The translations under genes and the position numbers were made by a program. Positions 60,159 to 64,000 of a DNA stretch of 64,000 bases are shown here, piece by piece (the first letter of the stretch is position 1; the number at the start of each line of letters is the position of its first letter). The stretch lies in the NCBI GenBank assembly GCA_038002745.1, contig JBBODD010000001.1, positions 1,302,001-1,366,000 of the forward strand, given 5' to 3'. The stretch comes from Bacillus sp. FSL H8-0547. Lineage in GTDB: Bacteria > Bacillota > Bacilli > Bacillales > Bacillaceae. The notes under the pieces were generated by a model. That model did not search any database. It was not told the origin of the DNA and saw nothing but the letters and a program-made list of their open reading frames with translations.

Positions 60159-61631
60159 TTAATTGTTTCCCTCTTCAATCATTTCTTTAACCTTTGTTTT
60201 TACTTCTTCGATGTTTCTCATTTTGTTCTCCCAGCACGCTTCGCTCAAGTCAACTGGATACTCCTCCGGGTGCATCGTCCGCTTGTACTCATCCCAGAGC
60301 ACATCCATGTTGTCTGCCGCATATTGCTGAATTTCCTGAAGCTCAGGCAGTTCATATACAAGCTTTCCATCTTTGAAAATATCCTGATGAAGATCCTTTG
60401 CTTCAAAATTTGTCACAAACTTGCTGACAAACGTGTGAACCGGATGGAACATTTTCAGGCGCTTTTCAGACCCTGGATTTTCATCCTCAAGGGCAATGTA
60501 GTCCCCTTCTGATTTATGGTTCAGGGTATTGATGATCCGGTAGACCTTCTTAATGCCGGGTGTTGTTACTTTTTCCGGATTTCCGCTGATCTTAATCGTA
60601 TCCTGCATCTTGCCATTCTCATCTTCAATTGAAACAAGTTTATAGACAGCACCGAGAGCAGCCTGATCGTAAGCGGTAATCAGCTTCGTGCCGATTCCCC
60701 ATGAATCAATTTGTGCCCCCTGTGACTTCAGGTTGATAATTGTATTTTCATCAAGATCGTTTGAAGCAATGATCTGTGTTTTCGTGAATCCTGCTTCATC
60801 CAGCATTTTTCTTGCTTTTTTTGACAGATATGCAAGATCGCCGCTGTCCAGACGAATCCCTTTGAAATTGATTTTATCGCCAAGCTCTTTTGCAACCTTG
60901 ATTGCAGTCGGCACACCTGATTTCAGCGTATCGTACGTATCTACAAGGAACACGCAATCCTTATGGCGGCGCGCATATTTATGAAAAGCTGTATATTCAT
61001 CGCGGTATGCCTGCACCAGAGCATGAGCGTGCGTGCCTGCAACCGGAATACCGAACATTTTCCCTGCACGGACGTTTGATGTAGCATCAAATCCCCCAAT
61101 GTAGGCAGCGCGAGTTCCCCAGATGGCTGCATCCATCTCATGAGCCCGGCGCGTTCCGAACTCCATTGCACTCTGCTCCCCGACCACATGCTTAATGCGT
61201 GAAGCTTTTGTCGCAATCAATGTTTGGTAATTCACAATGTTCAGCAGCGCTGTTTCCACAAGCTGTGCTTCAGCAAGCGGCGCTTCGATCCGGAGAATCG
61301 GTTCATTGGCAAAAACAAGCTCTCCTTCAACCATCGACCTGACATTGCCCGTGAAACGCACTCCCTTTAGATACTCCAAATAGTCTTCTCTATAACCAAG
61401 CTCATCACGAAGATATTCAATATCACTTTCCGTAAAAGAAAAGTGCTGCAAGTATTCCACAATCCGCTCAAGACCTGCAAAAACCCCGTAGCCGTTGCTG
61501 AAAGGCAGCTTTCTGAAAAAAACCTCAAACACCGCCCTGCGGTTGTGCATCTTGTCTTCCCAGTAGGTTTCCGCCATATTAATCTGGTAAAGATCTGTAT
61601 GAAGCATCAAGCTGTCATCTGTGTATTTCAT
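60159..61631 (-). CDS. pncB: nicotinate phosphoribosyltransferase
   Basis: A 490-residue enzyme, the same length as B. subtilis PncB. HTDLYQINMAETYW at the N-terminus, FGTRRAHEMDAAIWGTRAAY with the catalytic His region, and GIRLDSGDLAYLSKKARKML for phosphoribosyl binding. It converts nicotinate and PRPP to nicotinate mononucleotide. The start is set at the second ATG of an ATGATG pair (61631), giving MKYTDDSLML; GGAGGTTCCA is upstream. It follows pncA by 19 nt. Confidence 0.93.
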   Translation of the reverse strand: MKYTDDSLMLHTDLYQINMAETYWEDKMHNRRAVFEVFFRKLPFSNGYGVFAGLERIVEYLQHFSFTESDIEYLRDELGYREDYLEYLKGVRFTGNVRSMVEGELVFANEPILRIEAPLAEAQLVETALLNIVNYQTLIATKASRIKHVVGEQSAMEFGTRRAHEMDAAIWGTRAAYIGGFDATSNVRAGKMFGIPVAGTHAHALVQAYRDEYTAFHKYARRHKDCVFLVDTYDTLKSGVPTAIKVAKELGDKINFKGIRLDSGDLAYLSKKARKMLDEAGFTKTQIIASNDLDENTIINLKSQGAQIDSWGIGTKLITAYDQAALGAVYKLVSIEDENGKMQDTIKISGNPEKVTTPGIKKVYRIINTLNHKSEGDYIALEDENPGSEKRLKMFHPVHTFVSKFVTNFEAKDLHQDIFKDGKLVYELPELQEIQQYAADNMDVLWDEYKRTMHPEEYPVDLSEACWENKMRNIEEVKTKVKEMIEEGNN

Positions 61632-61650
61632 CATTGGAACCTCCATCTAT

Positions 61651-62199
61651 CTATTCAACCTTCGCATTCAGGCTATGTTTAAAATGAGAAAGCGCCCACG
61701 CATGCCCGTCCTGATTAAAACTTGCCGTTGCTTTTTCATAAACCGTTATGCTGAACCCTTTATTGTAAGCATCTACAGCTGTATGCAGCACACAAATATC
61801 TGTACAAACCCCAACCAGATGAACCTCTGTTATCCCTCTTGCGCGAAGCTTGAGCTCAAGATCCGTCCCTGCAAACGCGCTGTACCTTGTTTTATCCATC
61901 CATTGTACATGACTTTGCGCTTTATTCTGTTCATAAATGGCTTCAAGCTTTCCAAAAAGCCTGCGGCCGTCTGTTCCTTTTAAGTTGTGAGGGGGAAACA
62001 AAGCTGTCTCAGGATGAAAAGGATCATTTTTTTCATGCATATCAATGGAGAAAACGACCAGATCACCCGCTTCAAGAAAGTCTTTCGTTACGTTTACGAT
62101 CTCCTCTTCTATTGCCTGACCCGGCTTTCCGCAAGTTAAAGCCCCGTCATCCGCTACAAAATCCACCGTATAGTCAATGTTAATTAACGCTCTTTTCAT
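61651..62199 (-). CDS. pncA: nicotinamidase (isochorismatase family)
   Basis: A 182-residue cysteine hydrolase. NIDYTVDFVADDGALTCG contains the catalytic Asp, SAFAGTDLELKLRARGI and GVCTDICVLHTAVDAYNKGF carry the cis-peptide and the catalytic Cys. Metal-ligand His residues lie in DMHEKNDPFHPE. It deamidates nicotinamide to nicotinate for PncB. The ATG at 62199 follows GGGGAGTGGACTTTA. First gene of pncA-pncB-nadD-like-nadE, behind an operator that matches the one in front of the regulator gene. Confidence 0.93.
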   Translation of the reverse strand: MKRALINIDYTVDFVADDGALTCGKPGQAIEEEIVNVTKDFLEAGDLVVFSIDMHEKNDPFHPETALFPPHNLKGTDGRRLFGKLEAIYEQNKAQSHVQWMDKTRYSAFAGTDLELKLRARGITEVHLVGVCTDICVLHTAVDAYNKGFSITVYEKATASFNQDGHAWALSHFKHSLNAKVE

Positions 62200-62215
62200 T
62201 AAAGTCCACTCCCCT

Positions 62216-62244
62216 ATAGTATTTAACACTTAATGAATTGTTAA
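62216..62244 (-). promoter_or_regulatory. promoter of the pncA operon with overlapping NrtR-type operator
   Basis: On the minus strand TTAACA (-35) and TACTAT (-10) are 17 nt apart. The operator-like palindrome TTAATGAATTGTTAA (plus strand 62230-62244, two mismatches between arms) covers the -35. The same half-site TTGTTAA occurs in the regulator's promoter. Confidence 0.6.
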
Positions 62245-62253
62245 TTATCAAGT

Positions 62254-63027
62254 CTAGTAACGTGCTGTATAAATCGGTTTCACAACATCCATTTCAACAA
62301 ATGTATAAAGCTGTGTAGGCTTTTTTGATGTTCTCGAAGTCTTCCCCTCTGCCTCTTTAATAAACGGCAGGGTTTTAATTTTCCGCGAAAAGGACTGCTC
62401 GCTTACAATCGCCGGATCATTCGTGACCGTTTTAAGCACTGCCTGCAGCTCCGAATAAGTAAAAAATTCAGGAAGAAAATTCTTCGCCACAGTCGTCTGC
62501 AGCAGATCGTTTGTAATGACTTTGATCGCATCCTCAATAATTGTCCGGTGATCAAAGGCCAAGTCGAGCTTCAGCACTTCTTTCACAGAAAACAGCTCAA
62601 CCTCGGCCGCATCATCCTGCGCTTTTCTCAATGAGAGGGAATGCTCAGGCACAATCGCATAATGGGCATTCGAGATAATCCATCCGCGCGGATCGCGCCC
62701 AGGCTGATCATACACGCCGAAATGCTTCACATGCACCCCGGAAACACTCGTTTCTTCCTCCAGCTCCCGCTTGGCTGCTTCAAAGGCCGACTCATCCTCC
62801 TGAACAAACCCTCCAGGAAGCGCCCATTTGCTCGCCTCAATATTCGGATTTCCCTCTGCATCAAGTGCAGCACGCTGAATCATCATCAGCTTCAAATCCA
62901 TCAGAGGCGGTTTGTACTCCCCGTCAAACTCAGACACAATCGTAAACACACAAATATCGGACGTATACCCGTCAGGAGTTCTGTATTTTTTTATATCATA
63001 CTTCTTAAGAGCTTCATCATTGGACAT
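62254..63027 (-). CDS. nrtR: NUDIX/winged-helix transcriptional regulator (NrtR-like)
   Basis: A 257-residue protein. Residues about 20-150 form a NUDIX domain, with the box GGFVQEDESAFEAAKRELEEET (the REL-x-EE core is kept; the final Gly is Thr). Residues about 165-250 form a winged helix (FTYSELQAVLKTVTNDPAI, SEQSFSRKI). This architecture is that of NrtR, which represses NAD genes and releases DNA on binding ADP-ribose or related compounds. It is adjacent to the NAD salvage operon, and a perfect palindrome lies in its own promoter. Hydrolase activity may or may not remain. Confidence 0.85.
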   Translation of the reverse strand: MSNDEALKKYDIKKYRTPDGYTSDICVFTIVSEFDGEYKPPLMDLKLMMIQRAALDAEGNPNIEASKWALPGGFVQEDESAFEAAKRELEEETSVSGVHVKHFGVYDQPGRDPRGWIISNAHYAIVPEHSLSLRKAQDDAAEVELFSVKEVLKLDLAFDHRTIIEDAIKVITNDLLQTTVAKNFLPEFFTYSELQAVLKTVTNDPAIVSEQSFSRKIKTLPFIKEAEGKTSRTSKKPTQLYTFVEMDVVKPIYTARY

Positions 63028-63046
63028 TTATACAAACTCCTTCGGT

Positions 63047-63075
63047 TTTATAATTAACAAGTTGTTAATTGTTAA
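63047..63075 (-). promoter_or_regulatory. nrtR promoter with embedded palindromic operator
   Basis: On the minus strand TTAACA (-35) and TATAAA (-10) are exactly 17 nt apart. The perfect palindrome AATTAACAA-g-TTGTTAATT (63052-63070) fills the spacer, so bound regulator would block RNA polymerase. Autoregulation is inferred. Confidence 0.65.
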
Positions 63076-63127
63076 TTTATTTATACTCTATTCTTCGGAA
63101 TGTGTCAACGGATTATGTGCGGAAAAT

Positions 63128-63163
63128 GAAAAAACCTTGAAGACGTTTGTATTCAAGGTTTTG
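63128..63163 (-). terminator. intrinsic terminator downstream of the DUF5344 gene
   Basis: On the minus strand AAAACCTTGAA-tacaaacgtc-TTCAAGGTTTT followed by TTCATTTT. It is 165 nt after the stop codon. Confidence 0.75.
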
Positions 63164-63326
63164 GGGATGTGTATTTTAAGGGGAATGATCTGATGGCGCA
63201 GGTGTTCGTTATTGTTACCCTGTATTTCTGTGCCGCTGATTTATAGGGATGCATTTTGCCTTTTTGGTACCCTATAATTCTGCACTTCCAATTTATAGGG
63301 TAGCATCTTCATCCAAACTACAAAAG
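63164..63326. other. noncoding stretch where a toxin gene would be expected
   Basis: No ORF of note. It contains two copies of TTTATAGGG (63240 and 63293), a related CCCTATAA inverse between them (63270), and TAGCATC/ATGCATT variants, suggesting eroded or regulatory sequence. Nothing is recognised. Confidence 0.45.
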
Positions 63327-63587
63327 TTACCTTCGGACAATAGCTTCGTCCTGTTCTTTGAGCGTATCCAAATTGGCGCGGGTGTCTTCAAGATTTTTCT
63401 GAACGACAGCAGTATATTGAGCGACAAATTGATGAAGAGCCGCTTCACGTTCCAGCCATTTCTGCGTAAAGTCCAGCTTATTTTCGCCCGCTTCTCCAGG
63501 CACGTCCAGGGTCAGGGCTTCAAGCGCCCGCCGGACTTCATTCAGTTTTCCAATCATCTCTGCATGATTCAGTTTAATCTGGGTCAT
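63327..63587 (-). CDS. DUF5344/YwqI-like small helical protein
   Basis: An 86-residue all-helical protein (KLNHAEMIGKLNEVRRALEA, WLEREAALHQFVAQYTAVVQ) with the layout of B. subtilis YwqI, a small partner of LXG toxins secreted by the type VII system. The ATG directly follows the stop of the upstream gene. In B. subtilis the ywqH-ywqI pair is followed by the ywqJ toxin; here nothing similar follows before the terminator. Confidence 0.75.
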   Translation of the reverse strand: MTQIKLNHAEMIGKLNEVRRALEALTLDVPGEAGENKLDFTQKWLEREAALHQFVAQYTAVVQKNLEDTRANLDTLKEQDEAIVRR

Positions 63588-64000
63588 TTAAAACAGCCGC
63601 CTTTGCAAGTCGTTTATTTTGCTGCCGATCTCGTCCAATGCATCATCGCCAATGGCCAACAGCTTGTCCGCCTCGTTTGCAAGCCCGCTTGCTGCGCTGA
63701 GCATATTCAGCTGAAAATTCAGCCCGTCGATTCGATCTTGTATGCTTCCTTTATATTCATCATAATCGTATTCTGCAATGTTCCTCATGATTTCATAGGC
63801 CTGGTTCCGATCATCATGAAAATCCTCAGCCCTTAAACCTTTCCACAGCTGGTCCAGCTCAGGATCCAAAATCTTTCTCATCTCACTAAGACATGCTGAC
63901 TGTTCCCGTTCAATCTGCTGCCTGGCACGCTCCAGACGGCTGATCTGGCCGTTCAGTTCTGACATTTGATAGGATATGACACCATGAATTTGATTCAGCA
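63588..64000 (-). CDS. DUF5082/YwqH-like WXG-type protein, 5' end outside the window
   Basis: Helical protein with a coiled-coil start (QISRLERARQQIEREQ) and a WKG motif (LDQLWKGLRAEDF) of the WXG type, like B. subtilis YwqH. An ATG at 63965 is the first in the window, but the frame stays open to 64000 (LNQIHGVISYQ upstream) and that ATG has no ribosome site, so the true start is probably beyond the edge. First of a pair with the DUF5344 gene. Confidence 0.75.
   Translation of the reverse strand, partial: LNQIHGVISYQMSELNGQISRLERARQQIEREQSACLSEMRKILDPELDQLWKGLRAEDFHDDRNQAYEIMRNIAEYDYDEYKGSIQDRIDGLNFQLNMLSAASGLANEADKLLAIGDDALDEIGSKINDLQRRLF

Overview
The window reads as chromosomal DNA of a Bacillaceae bacterium, Bacillus sensu lato. 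Close relatives of Bacillus subtilis proteins occur throughout (NiaP, CstA, KinB-like kinase, SinR-like regulator, GlpP, NadE, PncA/PncB, YwqH/YwqI-like proteins). Shine-Dalgarno sequences are strong (GGAGG), TTG and GTG starts are common, and stem-loop/T-run terminators follow most transcription units. Genus and species cannot be fixed from what is visible. Almost every gene is on the minus strand; the clear plus-strand genes are niaP, glnS and two very small ORFs. No rRNA, tRNA, CRISPR array, transposase or prophage was seen.

Layout. 0-15 kb: start of an ABC-F ATPase, an SLC13 anion symporter, VOC and flavodoxin-like proteins, a secreted endonuclease I, a nuclease-helicase fusion, the peptide/pyruvate transporter CstA with its small YbdD partner, a KinB-like sensor kinase, an ECF sigma/anti-sigma pair, and the ActP/DUF485 acetate symporter. 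15-28 kb: niacin transporter niaP, a complete branched-chain amino acid ABC transporter (livJ-H-M-G-F) with a good CodY-box candidate, a PfpI-family protein, a heterodimeric ABC exporter and an AGCS amino-acid symporter. 27-33 kb: a glycerol-3-phosphate uptake operon (glpP-ugpC-ugpA-ugpE-ugpB-gdpD) led by a GlpP antiterminator gene and preceded by a long inverted repeat in the leader. 33-35 kb: a REP-like palindromic element and a two-gene ThrE-type exporter.

35-48.5 kb is an exopolysaccharide locus: epimerase, chain-length regulator, a BY-kinase-like protein that has lost its Walker A residues, flippase, polymerase, glycosyltransferases, a GINT1-N-like protein, polyprenyl-phosphate sugar transferase and acyltransferase, ending in a SinR-like regulator. 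Two almost identical 16-bp palindromes carrying the SinR heptamer lie upstream of the first gene and of the sugar-transferase gene. Two paralogous beta-helix proteins precede the locus.

48.6-54.2 kb holds a large TPR protein with a degenerate dynamin-like G domain and a putative type VII secretion toxin cassette (WXG partner, toxin, probable immunity protein, SseB-like protein). 54.5-58.5 kb: glutaminyl-tRNA synthetase, unusual for this family because most Bacilli use the GatCAB route, a 29-aa ORF with a SigB-like promoter, and a duplicated membrane-protein gene whose second copy is broken. 58.6-63.1 kb: an NAD salvage operon (pncA-pncB-nadD-like-nadE) beside a NUDIX-winged-helix NrtR-like regulator; matching palindromes overlap the predicted promoters of both units. 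The window ends in a DUF5344/DUF5082 (YwqI/YwqH-like) pair with no toxin gene after it.
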